64,000 nt of DNA, from positions 124,001-188,000 of the forward strand of contig WHUZ01000096.1 of NCBI GenBank assembly GCA_015179045.1, in the 5' to 3' direction. How positions within the stretch are numbered: position 1 is the first letter of the stretch; every line of letters begins with the position of its first letter. Shown one piece after another: positions 33,169 to 44,479 of this stretch. Source of the DNA: Kalaharituber pfeilii (Eukaryota; Ascomycota; Pezizomycetes; Pezizales; Pezizaceae). A program made the translations under genes and the position numbers. Under the pieces are notes generated by a model, which saw only the letters and a program-made list of their open reading frames with translations, ran no database searches and was not told where the DNA came from.

Positions 33169-33689
33169 GTGGGCTGGCCGATTCGCGAATGGGCCAGCCC
33201 ACCCGAGAACAGTTTTTTTTTACAAGTACCACTAGGTACCTCTGTGTGCTGCTAGAAATAAGTATAGAGAAACGTTCTGCTACCCAGGATAATTCATAAG
33301 CCAGTTACTGTGTGCTTGCACAGCCCCATTGCTACTGACAGGTTGCAACTTGCAAGTTGCCACTTGAAAGTTGCTGTTGGTAAGGCTACTAATTTGACTC
33401 CCAAGTTGCCACTTCCTACCCACATGCTAGAAGATAATAAAGACAACATACTTAAAAATTTGCTGCGCTTCTTCTAACACTGCTGTAGTAAAGAATATAG
33501 ATTTGTTATCATAGCTAATTAAATTATTAATAGAATAACTATAAAAAAATTAGTAAATAGACTTCTAGTATTCTTCTTGCTCTAAGTGAAATTTTGGAGT
33601 CATCTTCTTAGGTAGAGATATCTGGATTCCTCCCCGTTTCTAGTAATATCTTGTGGTAGTAACAAGGATTGCGTTGATGCCAAGAATTA
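33169..33689. other. Stretch without supported genes
   Basis: AT-rich, with short CAAGTTGCCACTTG-like repeats near 33350-33410. Nothing else recognised. Confidence 0.3.
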
Positions 33690-33922
33690 GAATTTTGGTG
33701 GTTGTATCAGTATTGCCACTTAATAGAACCTTTGCAAGCGCCAAGCAGGCTCTATCCCACTCGTAGCATACTGGCAGGATCTTCAGCCATTTCCCTCCTA
33801 ATCTCACTCTCGCTGGGTATTGAATTCTGCTCTGAGTAGACTTTGCTCCTCTAGGTATATCACAACTGAGTTGATGATTTTCTCCTCAACCCCCTTTACT
33901 ACGTATCTAAGGCCCAATTCAT
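33690..33922 (-). pseudogene. LINE ORF1 fragment
   Basis: The minus strand encodes EEKIINSVVIYLEEQS, then, with stops, an equivalent of VRLGGKWL and YEWDR. Decayed copy of the ORF1 RNA-binding segment. Confidence 0.55.
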
Positions 33923-33984
33923 ATGTAACTAAATTGCCATGGCCCCCAGGGCGGCACGCGATCAATGATAAAAAAAAAAAAAAA
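33923..33984 (+). mobile_element. Tail-1 micro-retroposon with 11-bp TSD
   Basis: GCCCAATTCAT at 33912-33922 and 33985-33995. The body begins ATGTAACTAAATTGCC, about 12 nt further upstream than the copy at 6172. Confidence 0.8.
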
Positions 33985-34122
33985 GCCCAATTCATGATTC
34001 ATGTGCTGGCCCACTGACGAATATTGTGGTTCGCAAAACTGGCCATATATATACATATAGGTACATAGAGGTACATTCATGTTCGCCGCTAGGCCAGGTG
34101 TTCGTGGCTGGGCTGGCCGGAT

Positions 34123-35914
34123 TCAGGGTCGACGTTCAGTCAGGGCCTCCTCCACTCTCCTCTCTTCCTCAATCCTCTTTGCTTTCTCTGCCAAACGTGC
34201 CCGCTCTAGTCTTCTCTCTTCCTCCAATCTCCTTGCCTCCGCTTTAGCCGCTAGTCTTCGCTCCTCAGCCAGCTGTCTTGTTTCTGCGGATCGAGCTTCT
34301 TCAGCGACCCGAGCAGCCTCAATCGTCGCAAGACGCCGCTCCTCCCCAAGACGTCGCTCTTCCGCGATGCGAGCCTCTTCCGCCGCCCTCCTTTCTCCCT
34401 CAATCCTCTTCGCCTCCAATTCTGCTGCAATACGTGCTTCCACGATCCGTCTGGCCTCCGCTTCGGCTGCAAGCCTTGCTTTCTCAGCAATTCGGGCTTC
34501 TTCTGCAAGACGGCGTTCTCTGCGAGTTGTGACTCCTTTGCTCTCTTCCTCAATCCTCTTCGCCTCCAATTCTGCCGCAATACGTGCTTCCTCGATCCGT
34601 CTGGCCTCCACTTCGGATGCAAGCCTTCCTTTCTCAGCAATTCGAGCTTCTTCTGCAAGACGGCGTTCTTCGGCGAGTTGGGCCTCCTTTGCTCTCTCTT
34701 CCTCAATCCTCTTCGCTTCCAATTCGGCCGCAATGCGTGCCTGTTCGATGCGTCTGGCGTCCGCTTCGGCTGCAAGTCTTCGTTCCTCGGCAAGGCGGGC
34801 CTCTTCTTCAAGTCTGCGCGCCTCAGCAATTCGACACTCCTCAGCAATCCGTTTTTCTTCTGCAGTCCTCGCTTCCTCTGCCGCGATCCTCGCCTGCTCA
34901 ATTGCAAACAGTCGTGCACTCTCCGCAAGTCTCGCCTCCTCCGCAATTATCCGAGCCTGTTCTCTCCGCTCTTGCTCTTCTTGCTCGAGCCGGCGGGCTT
35001 CTGTCCTCCCACATATGCAATATTAGCGACTACACTCTACGACTGAAAGAAAAATAGATATATATATATATTTTTTTTTCAAAAGGGGGCTTTGTTCGAC
35101 TTGAGGGTAACACCCAACTAAGGGACTCACCAGCAATACGCTCCATCTCCGCTCTCCTCTCCATCTCCAATCGCTCCCGCTCCTGTCTTTGCCGCTCGGC
35201 CTCTATCCTCTCCTGCTTGCGTCTTCCCGCTTCCCTGTACTCATTGTCAATCCGCTCCCTTTCACTTCGCTCTCGCTCAAGCTCCAACCGTGCAAGCCGT
35301 TCCTCCTCAACCTTGCGTTCACGTGCAATCCTCTCCTGCTCCCGCCTCTCCGCTTCTTGTGCCTCTACGATACGGCGTGCCTCCGCAATGCGTCGTCTCT
35401 CCTCTTCCATCCCCCGTTCATACGCAATGCGTTCTTGCTCTCGGCGCTCAGCCGCCTCCTTCTCTCTAGCGATCCTTTTCAATCTCTCTCGTTCAAGTAG
35501 TTCTTGTTCAATTTTCCTCGCTTCTAACACACATGATTAAGGAAAATCAAAAATTAGCATTCAACCCCCCTAATTTCCTCCCTTCACATTTTTCCCCTTG
35601 TAGCATGCTACAACTACAAACCAAACCCCATAAATAAACAGACAAATTCAATTACTCACCAGCGGCCTTGTTCTCCTCCATTTCCCTGCTTTCCTTCTGC
35701 CTTCTCGCAGCCGCCTGAAGTTCTGCCAGCCTTTCCTGCTCAAGCCTTTCTTGCTCCCTCCTCTCGGCTTCAAACCTAATGGCCTCTCTCCGTTCAGCTT
35801 CTTCCTTTTCCCTCGTTACCCACTCCAGCTCCAACTTCAGCGTTCTCTCCTGTTCCAATCGCGCCTTCCCTTCCCTCCTTTCCGCCTCCTCTTGCGCAAG
35901 CCGCTTCTGTTCAG
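34123..35914 (-). other. Coiled-coil exons 4-6 with all-phase-1 introns
   Basis: Exons 4, 5 and 6 all begin after a phase-1 intron and open with A-E (AEQKRLAQEEA, EARKIEQELLE, EARRLEQEEQE). Exons 4 and 5 are therefore symmetric modules that could be duplicated or skipped without shifting the frame. Exon 6 contains ~45-residue internal repeats around RLAEEARIAEKARLAAEAEA. Confidence 0.75.
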
Positions 35915-38259
35915 CTATAAGTAGTTGAAAGTCAACCATCAGCCTTCTGCAAGGAGGAATTGCTTGCGCGAGGGCAGAAAACTATATCAAACTTACCGAT
36001 GCTCTCCTCCTTCACCCTCTTATTATAAAGAGCTCTCCTCTGCTCTTCAATTCCTCTTGTTTCCGCCCCAACTCTGGCAGCTTCAATCTCGGTAAGTTGT
36101 TGTTCAGCGATTCGCGCTTCCTCCGCAAGTCTACGTTCCTCTGCCAGTCCGGCTTCTTCAGCAAGTCGAGACTCCTCCGCAAGTCGCGCCTCCTCAGCTT
36201 TGCGGGCCTTCTCTGAAAACCATGCCTCTTTTTCCACTTCAGCTTGCTGCCAGAGCTGGAGATTTTCGTCGGCTACGTCGAGATTATCAATCAGTACTTC
36301 CGTTCTGCTGCCTATTTCCGACAAACTGGAGTCTTCTCGCAAGTCCCTCTGAGATTCTAGGTCAATTTCGTCATCGTAGAGGTCATCCTTCATTGGACGA
36401 TGCAAAATAAACAGAGCCAATTGTTGCAGGTGATGTCCGATATGACGTCTTAGTTGGGTCGGTTCGTATTTAACGGGACAGTAAGGGCAGGAGGGTTCAT
36501 CAGATTTGAGCAGGCGCTCCGCCTCGGCCGAAAGTGCAATAGTTCCCTCGATGTCATTCCTATGAAATTGCTTCAGGTGTTCCTGTGTTGGAGGAAAATT
36601 TAGCGGGCAAAGTGGGCAACTTTCCTTCGAGGTTCTTGCTCTTTCACACCACTCTGCGACTGAAGCGCATTCAGATTCCGGCAATTCGTCCTTGTGGGCT
36701 TCTCTTAGATGCTCGATCATGGCCTCTTTTTCGTAGAATGTTAGGTCGCAAGTCTCACAGTGCCATTCTCTGCGATGCATCTGAGATTCATGTTCGAACC
36801 ACTCTTGACGGCTTCCATAAAGATGGTCCGGATTTGGGCAGTATTTGAAGGTGCAGACATATGGCATCAGATCTGAAAATACATGGCGCCTAAATAAAAC
36901 CAATGAGAGGTGCACATATAATATAGAGTCGGTGCTTAATCAAGTGTGCACGGATGGAAACTTACTTCCACGCTTTTGAATTTTGGATGGAAACCATGTC
37001 ATGACAATATGGGCATTCGAAAGGCTCGTCATCGAATCCATTTTCCTCGGCAATGGGGGGGCAGGCACGGAGAGCCTGTAGCTGGTGAGCCCTGAATGGC
37101 CTGCGTAGGAGCTTGCGTACGAGGTTTGTGACTGTCCAGTATCAGACTCGTGGTCATCTGGTAATGCTTTCAGAACAATGTTGTTCATTGCGTGGAAAGC
37201 GGTAGCAGTTGTTTCGCTAAGGATGGCCGTTCCTGGGCCTGGTGTGCTTTTTAATGGTTGCATAACCATTTGCGTAACGCCCACTGGAGCAGTTGCCAGA
37301 GGCTGTTCCGGTACTGGCGGCCCCGGTGTAGCATCAATGAACTGAGTTATTTTTTGATGGTGCTTTTCATGGTATATGAATAACTGGCGGCGCTTAGTGT
37401 TTGCTCGGCCAAGGCGTTGTTGCAAAAATTCTGGTGCATTTCGGAACTTATCGACTGCATGCGCAATGTCCCAAACCTCATAGTGCTTGACGTCAATGGA
37501 TGCGCATTTTTGAATCCGTTCAGCCGGAATAGGCTGATGAAGCACCACAGAGAATCTATATAGACACTTGAGTACATGAGCAATATCAAGAATAGCGTAT
37601 TCAAGATCAGTGACAGAAGAGAGCCCCTCGTCGTCAGACAGAGCGTCAGTTGGATCACATTCAGTCGCTGCATCATCCGAGGATGAGTCACTTGAGCAGA
37701 CGGTGGGGCTGGTCTCCACATTTTGCTCACTAGCGGGAGTTGGATTGGTGATGATTCTTATAGCTACTCATCAGTTAGCTGAACCGTAGTTATGGAAACA
37801 ATACGATTGTCTCATGCTCTTATGAGCTCATCACAACTCGAGCAGTTTTGTGATCAAGTATATTACGTACGATATCTATGACTTACCTTCTTCCAAAGCA
37901 TGTTCCAAATCTTCTAGCAAACGAACAACCTGCCTATGTACATGCAATGCTTCCCTCAGGCGATAGTCTAGCGACATTTTGCCACTTCGGTGTGCGCCAG
38001 CGTTCCCAGCCCACATCTTGAACCGTCCAAGCTGTTCATGGACAGTTTCTAGTCTCTGCTGTAGCTCCTCTGTGGATTGGGATAGGACGTTGGCAGCCGC
38101 TCCGCCGCCCAGGACACTGATAAGGCGTCGGAAACCTTGAAAGCAAGCTTCGTAACATGAGGTTATAGACTTGGTTTGCTGTAGACCCAGTGAAAACCCG
38201 GCACCTAGTACTCCTCCATGAGCTGAATCGAATGGCTTTGTAACTCCGGACTCTGCCAT
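34123..38259 (-). CDS. C2H2 zinc-finger protein with long coiled coil (one frame lesion)
   Basis: Six exons: 38259-37887, 37763-36966, 36889-35997, 35914-35660, 35523-35131, 35000-34123, with GT-AG introns of 76-136 bp. Exon 1 is a fungal N-terminal helical domain (ELQQRLETVHEQLGRFKMWAG, MSLDYRLREA). Exon 2 is acidic, then Ser-rich and proline-rich, ending ECPYCHDMVS. Exon 3 starts RHVFSDLMPYVCTFKYCPNP and continues with several C2H2-like pairs (CETCDLTF, CPLCPLNF, CPYCPVKY…HIGHHLQQLALF). The remaining ~570 residues are an E/A/R-rich coiled coil. The frame breaks at a run of seven G (plus strand 37055-37061). One extra base would join the parts and make the exon sum 3591 nt (1196 aa). The family is common in Pezizomycotina beside STAND genes, but its biochemical role is unknown. 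Confidence 0.85.
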
Positions 38260-38387
38260 GATGATAGCACGGTATAGTCTATGATAAGTAGATGTAAGGG
38301 AACTCGCTCAGAATCAGACAATTTAATTTTGTGTGCATCAAAGCCAAGGATGCAAAATTACAATCAAGTTGCGGGGTATGTGCTACC

Positions 38388-38452
38388 CTGTTCTCGTGCC
38401 CAGACTCTCTTGGCACGCTTAAATAATTCGCGAAAGGAAGAGAGTCTGGTAC
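38388..38452 (+). repeat. Terminal 65-bp inverted repeat, left
   Basis: Itself nearly palindromic: CCAGACTCTCTT … AAGAGAGTCTGG arms within it. Confidence 0.85.
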
Positions 38453-38739
38453 GAAACATCTCAGAAATGGGGGGCTCCCCAGCTCCGGGTGCCAAGAGGG
38501 CCGAAGATGCTAGCGCATGTTCCGGAGATGCTAGTGTGCTCCTTAGCGGCACTCACATTATGCATATAAGTACTAGTAGAGATAGCTCAGGACGAGCACC
38601 TAATATTCTAATTCCTCTTCAAATTGCTCCAGAAATTGCTCCAAAAATACCGGAGATAGAAACTAAGGGCACTAGTTATTATTATATATGATAAAGATAC
38701 TATACACCATCTCCGAGGTCATTCTGGATAATATAAGGC

Positions 38740-39300
38740 CAAGTTAAAAGGTAGACTTGTCTAGGCTACTAAATGCATAAACCTCTGTATAGTAGAACAG
38801 GAATAGAAGCATCTCCGAAGACTGTATCACATCAGAATAACGAAAATGTGTCCTGACATGCGGGCGTAGTGTCATAATAATTGGATACATCCCATGTGTG
38901 TAAGCCAGTATGAGTTGTTTGTATGGCATAACTGAGTCGGAGTGAAAATGTACAACTACTACTCGGCAGTGAGCTGGTATAAGCCGAGTAGTTTTTGCAC
39001 TGACGTGAGTTGAATCAGTACCGAGCTTTGTAGCATACATATATTATTTGATGTACAATGCTAATCAATGCATTTAGCATTTATATTCCATCTGAGCAAG
39101 TCGGGTTGAGTCAGTAAGTATGTATGGTATGACTGAGTCGGTGTAATAATGTACCACTTCTACTCGGCTGCTGAGTGAGCCGGTATGAGTTGTATGTATG
39201 GCGTGACTAAGTCGGTGTGATAATGTACAACTACTACTCAGTTCCTGAGTGAGTTTAAAGTAGGGTCGGAGGAATTTTATTAAAGGCTTACACCGACTTA
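38740..39300 (+). repeat. Inner arm, left
   Basis: Includes GTAGTAGTTGTACATT-like motifs and AGGGTCGGAGGAATTTTA; partner at 41690-42215. Confidence 0.65.
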
Positions 39301-39389
39301 ACTTATACTGATGTGAATGCTATGTAATAGTAATAGTAACATGTGTGGTCTCAATACCTCACACACATATACTCTATATCTCGATATAG

Positions 39390-39717
39390 CAGAATGAGCT
39401 CAATTTAATAGGTATGGCAGGTGCCGCTTGATGGCGGGAGATGAGCTGCATTTCACAGGTATGGAACGCCTCCCTTGGTGGTACGAGAGGTGGCAGAATG
39501 AGCCAAATTTGACCGGTATGGCAGGTTCTATACGACGGTGCGAGATATGGCAGAATGAGCTGAATTTGACTGGTATAACAGGTCCTATACGACGGTGCGA
39601 GAGGTGGCAGTATGAGCCAAATTTGGCTGGTATGGCAGGTCTTATACGACGGTGCGAGATATGGCAGAATGAGCCGAATTTGACAGGTACGACAGCTTCT
39701 ATATGATGGTGCGAGAG
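39390..39717 (+). repeat. ~60-bp satellite array (same family as 27570-28330)
   Basis: About five units with GGTATGGCAGG, ACGACGGTGCGAGA and GGCAGAATGAGC. One further unit remnant resumes at 40466 after the LTR-like insert. Confidence 0.75.
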
Positions 39718-40460
39718 TGTGATGAACCGATTCCCAACCCCTTACCCGAGACCTCCCAGCTCCGACAACTAGCACACGCGACGGTTGGTATTGCTGAGCT
39801 CATTCCTGAAAATTCCTGACAATTCCACCTGATTCTAGTTATTTCCTTAGTCTTACATGTGTTTCTCTTGTTTATTTAGTCTTCCTGTTGGAATGATGAT
39901 CTAGCGGATCGGAGGTTTGTTAAGTGTGGTGGAGGTTTCTGGGGTATGGCGGAGGTATTGGGAGTTTGTGGATTGCAGCGGAGGCTTGTGAGGTGCAGTG
40001 GAGGTTTATAGATTGTAGCGGAGGTTTGTTTCGAGGAAAGTTGTAGAGGGAAGCTTGGATATATGTATTGGGTTGGTTTCTCGTTTTTCCTTTTCTTTTA
40101 TCATTATCGAAATCTATGCGAATGAAATACTGTTGAGTGCAGTACTGCAGCGTGAACTCTCGTGAATATTACACTTCCATGCAGTCTTGTTTGTTTGTTT
40201 GCTTGCCCGAAGGATTGGAATTTGGCCATGAGGGCTCTCTATAAAAGAGGCCCTCCCTCCCCACTCTCTATGACCCTCACGCAACAACTTGTATTCTATC
40301 CAAGTTGTATTTAGCTTTCAATACATCTACCTCTCCGTACCATATAACGCCGACTGCCTCTGCCTGCTGTGAACCCGCCCTGACGCCTGCCGCCCGCCCC
40401 CCGTACCCGGACCCTAAACCCTGAATCCCGACCCCAACCCGACCTGACCAATTCATTACA
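39718..40460 (+). mobile_element. Probable solo LTR inside the satellite
   Basis: TGTGATGAAC… to …TTCATTACA gives inverted ends TGTGATGAA/TTCATTACA. CTCTCTATAAAAGAGGCC near 40228 is a strong TATA box. Satellite sequence continues on both sides. No 5-bp duplication is seen, so recombination between elements or array drift must be assumed. Confidence 0.5.
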
Positions 40461-40610
40461 ACTTAACAGGTATAGCAGGCCTCTCTCTATGGCAAGCAAT
40501 GAGGCATCATTGGCTGAATATTTATACGACTGCGATGCTGTCACCACTCGGCTCACATTGCCTGCATTGCATATGCGCATTTCGGATACACGTGTGCATC
40601 TACCAACCGT

Positions 40611-41342
40611 CCACCCTACGGTTACGGTGAACCCATAACAATTGCTTCGAGTAAGCCACAAGAAGGACTAAGGTTACCGGAGATGGAATTAGGAGTCTTT
40701 TGGACCTACTCTGATAAGTCCCAACTCACATATTCATCTCCGGACAGGTTGTGTGCAGAAACTTGTATAAGTACTATATAAAGGCTGCTCGGTCCACCCT
40801 ACGGTTACGGTGAACCTATAACAATTGCTCCGAGTAAGCCACAAGAAGGACTAAGGTTACCGGAGATGGAATTAGGAGTCTTTTGGACCTACTCTAATAA
40901 GTACCAACTCACATATTCATCTCCGGACATGTTGTGTGCAGAAACTTGTATAAGTACTATATAAAGGCTACTCTGTCCACCCTACGGTTACGGTGAACCC
41001 ATAACAACTGCTCCGAGTAAGCCATAAGAAGAACTAAGGTTACCGGAGATAGAATTAGGAATCTTTTAGACCTACTCTAATAAGTACCAACTCATATGTT
41101 CATCTCCGGACATGTTGTATGCAGAAACTTGTTTAAGTACTATATAAAGGCTACTCCGTCCACCCTACGGTTATAGCGAACCCATAGCAACTGCTCCGAG
41201 TAAGCTACAAGAAGGACTAAGGTTACCGGAGATGGAATTAGGAGTCTTTTAGACCTACTCTAATAAGTACCAACTCATATATTCATCTCCGGACAGGTTG
41301 TACTCTTTCGGAGCAGAAACTTGGTATGTAAGTACTATATAA
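40611..41342 (+). repeat. 183-bp satellite, four units
   Basis: Unit starts at 40611, 40794, 40977 and 41160 (spacing 183 each). Each unit contains CCACCCTACGGTTACGG, two CCGGA-containing motifs and AAGTACTATATAAAG. Degenerate partial units follow at 41460-41660. Confidence 0.85.
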
Positions 41343-41689
41343 AGACTACTTCGAATGTAGAGGACATAGTCTCCTAACTAGATGCTGACTAAGTGGAGTT
41401 TCATGCGTGTGTGTTGCTCCACTAGAAAGTACAGAGGATATAGTCTCGTTACGAGACTACAGAGGATAGGTAAACTGCTCCAAGTAAGCAACAAGGAGGA
41501 TTAAGATTACCGGAGATAGAATCAGAGCCTTTTAGGCCTACTCTAATGAGTAACAACTCATACTATTTATTTCTGGACATGTTTGGCTATGAGAATAGAA
41601 CATGTTATGCCCTTTTGAAGTAGAAACTTATATAAGTACTATATAAAGAGTCGGAGTCGGACTAGTGTTCGCATCGGTGTGACTGAGTC

Positions 41690-42215
41690 GGTGTCAGCCT
41701 TTAACAAAATTCCTCCGACCCTACTATAAACTCACTCAGGAACTGAGTACTCGTTGTATATTATTACACCGACTCAGTCACGCCGCACATACAACCCGAC
41801 CCGGCTCACTCGGCGGCCGAGTCGGGTACGGCGTAACGGCGTAACAAACCGGCTCGACCTCATTACTTACCGACTCAACCCGACTCGCTCAGGCAGGATG
41901 TGAATGCTAAATGCATTGATTGGCATTGTATATCAAATTTGTACGTGGGCCACTCATATTCTACAAAACTCGGCACCGACTCGACTCACACTCGGTGCGA
42001 AAACTACTCGGCTCATACCGGCTCACTGCCGAGTAGTAGTTGTACATTATCACACCGACTCAGTCACGCCGTACATACAACTCATACAGGCTCACTCGGC
42101 GGCCGAGTCGGGTACGTTTTCTGGTGTGACAAACCGACCCGAAAACCGACTGACTCAGAAAAACCGACTCACAACTCACATCGAGTGCGAACGCTTTAGA
42201 CTACTTTGAATGCAG
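41690..42215 (-). repeat. Inner arm, right
   Basis: Inverted partner of 38740-39300; includes ACACCGACTCAGTCACGCCG. Confidence 0.65.
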
Positions 42216-42518
42216 AGAACAGGTAAGTAAAGCTCCGGAGAAGAGCAATAGGTATCGGAGATGAAAATAGCTGTACTATTAAGGTACAATATATAAAGTA
42301 TACTGAGAAACCTAGCTTAAGTTGCAAACATGTTAGCAAATATGAAATTATTTCCAGAAATACTGTTTACATACAGTAGATCTCTCAATATTCTGACTAT
42401 CATTTGCATAGCATTGCATTAAAATAGCGCTATGCGGCGCTATTTTAGTCTCATGCGCTAACAGCTCCGGGACCGGAGCAAAAGTAAGCTAGACCTCGGA
42501 GATGTCTCGTATGATATG

Positions 42519-42583
42519 TACCAGACTCTCTTCCTTTCGCGAATTATTTAAGCGTGCCAAGAGAGTCTGGGCACGAGAACAGT
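42519..42583 (-). repeat. Terminal 65-bp inverted repeat, right
   Basis: Exact reverse complement of 38388-38452. Confidence 0.85.
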
Positions 42584-42697
42584 GCTATGGTGCCGGAAGT
42601 TAATAATCAACATGTTGTAACATTCCCAGCCAGCATTAGTAAGCAGCACCATATGTGTCATTTTGCTGCTTGAGCAATCGCGCACCCTTCAGCCACG

Positions 42698-43404
42698 TGT
42701 TACGGGCGTGAGGGGCTCGGCTCCGGTGGGCGCTGGAAGGGACCGGATGTTGCGGCTACGGTGGGGTGAATACGGCGGGTCGGAATGGCTACGGAGGTGT
42801 CTATACGGCGGACCGGAAGGGCAGCTACTCGGCGGGGAGCACGCAGCGGAGCGGAGCGATTCACGGGCGTAATGATGGAACGATAGGTTCAGAGTTATAG
42901 AGGACTTAGGACACCGCTAGTGTCTTGATTCTTCTAACTATGCTATCGCCAGCCGGCGCTTATATAGACATCAGCGCAGCCATACATGAGGGGTCGTCAA
43001 ATGAATAATTGGCTGGCAATGCGGCGATTCCTTATCAATGCCAATACCCGTGGTAATAGGCACACGTAACGAAAACATGCAAAATAGTACGGGACAAAGA
43101 TAACGAATGTACTAATGCATGTGCGTATATAAATAAAGCTTCCGTAACTCGAGTGTATGCATCAAGCTGCATTCCGGATGACACACCCTTCCGTAGTACT
43201 GCCCTATCTAAACGATGCGAGAATCAACAGCCAAGCCTAACGGGTGATCAGTCCGGTCAATCAGCATTGGTCTTATGTTCGATTGCAGGGTCAGCGTTAT
43301 CCCCTTGGCGGGTAAGTCTTCACCTTTAGCCGTGGCAGCTAGTTAGTAGTGGAACCCTTGCCCCTTGCCACAGTGGTGGGTAAGTTTCCACCCTAGCCGT
43401 AACA
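42698..43404 (+). mobile_element. Solo LTR (707 bp), TSD CCACG
   Basis: Begins TGTTACGGGCGTGAGG and ends CCTAGCCGTAACA, an 8-bp terminal inverted repeat TGTTACGG/CCGTAACA. CCACG is duplicated perfectly at 42693-42697 and 43405-43409. Same family and orientation as 45660-46352. Confidence 0.92.
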
Positions 43405-44470
43405 CCACGGTCACTTTACACGGTCGCATTACATGCTCTACAGCTGCCCACGCTCGCACCACTCATAGAAGGTTTTTCCAGAGTCTATTGCAGGTCTACG
43501 AGAAACTATACCCAAAGCTCTTTTTTCTATTTCAGACATCTCTATTTGGCGTTATTATAACAAGTGTCTTCATATTATGCAGGCATATAAGGATGGTCAT
43601 CAATATGGTACAGAGGCCTTCAAAAATCATGTATATAAGTCACAGGCGGGGAACCCTTTGATGACTAATCCATTTATATGGGCTTGGCATGTAACATTTG
43701 GTACATTTCCTAAGAAAGTAAAAAAACTTTGAACCTTTTCAGTTTCACAACGAATAAAGATTTTGCTATGAAAATATTATAGAATGATAGAGCATCTCAA
43801 ATAGTATAGATTTTTGATATTTCTACCTTAGTTCATATCAGGTTATGGTTGCTGATAGGTTTTGCGTTGCATTGGTTGTATCGCAAATTTCATGTTGATT
43901 ACTAGGTGAGGCCGTCAGTTGCCGTCCTGATTAGGCAATGTTCTCTAGGAATGGGGGCCCTATGCGAAGTCAAATAAATGTTCCAGAGGCATGACTGGCA
44001 GAGTGATGGTAATACTATATGTGCTGGTGGAGGGGGGGTGCGGTAGAGAGGAGGGTATAGTAGAGAGCGGTGTGCGGTAAAGGAGCGGGGTCTAAGCTTT
44101 TTTTTCTTTTTTAACTTCTTCGAACTGACCTGTGCCTTAGTCGAAGTGGAAAGCTATGGTCTCCAGTGATGGAGGTAACCAAAAGCGCCATGGAGAGGTA
44201 TAGAATTGAGGGCCCCGGTTCAATTTTGAGCTAGGGAAGAGGATTGTCCAGTATCTCTCTGAGATAGACTGTAATGCTCCGGTTCCAGCAATGATCTCTT
44301 GGGAGTTAGAATTTACTGTAAAATCTCTTAGCAAGTCAGAAATTCTAATGATGAACAATTGGGAGCTGGAACTGGGGTAACTTGTTTTTATTTTTTACAT
44401 ATCTGTTTTTTTTCCTAGCATTTTAACATTGCTTCTTCAAGTTGCTCTCAAAGTCTCAACTAATACATAA
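43405..44470. other. Stretch without supported genes
   Basis: An AT-rich tract with short open frames (e.g. minus 44358-44137) that show no domain. It may include the 3' end of the Helitron, but no CTRR terminus with hairpin could be fixed. Confidence 0.35.
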
Positions 44471-44479
44471 TATATCTAT

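Larger units (their letters stand above)
38388..42583. mobile_element. Inverted-repeat element with perfect 65-bp ends
   Basis: 38388-38452 and 42519-42583 are identical in opposite orientation (65/65). Inside, 38740-39300 and 41690-42215 form diverged inverted arms of satellite-like sequence (GACTGAGTCGGTGT, AACTACTACTCGGC). The central part holds a 60-bp satellite, a probable solo LTR and a 183-bp satellite. The target duplication and coding capacity are not visible. It could be a foldback transposon, or two copies of one small palindromic element at the edges of an inverted satellite block. Confidence 0.55.

Noticed and set aside
34079..35026. 315-aa plus-strand ORF rich in Ser/Ala
   Set aside because: It is the antisense of the coiled-coil exon; the minus strand has matching introns and a recognisable family.
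39718..40460. TATA-containing segment as a host gene promoter
   Set aside because: No gene follows; the inverted ends and satellite on both sides fit a solo LTR better.
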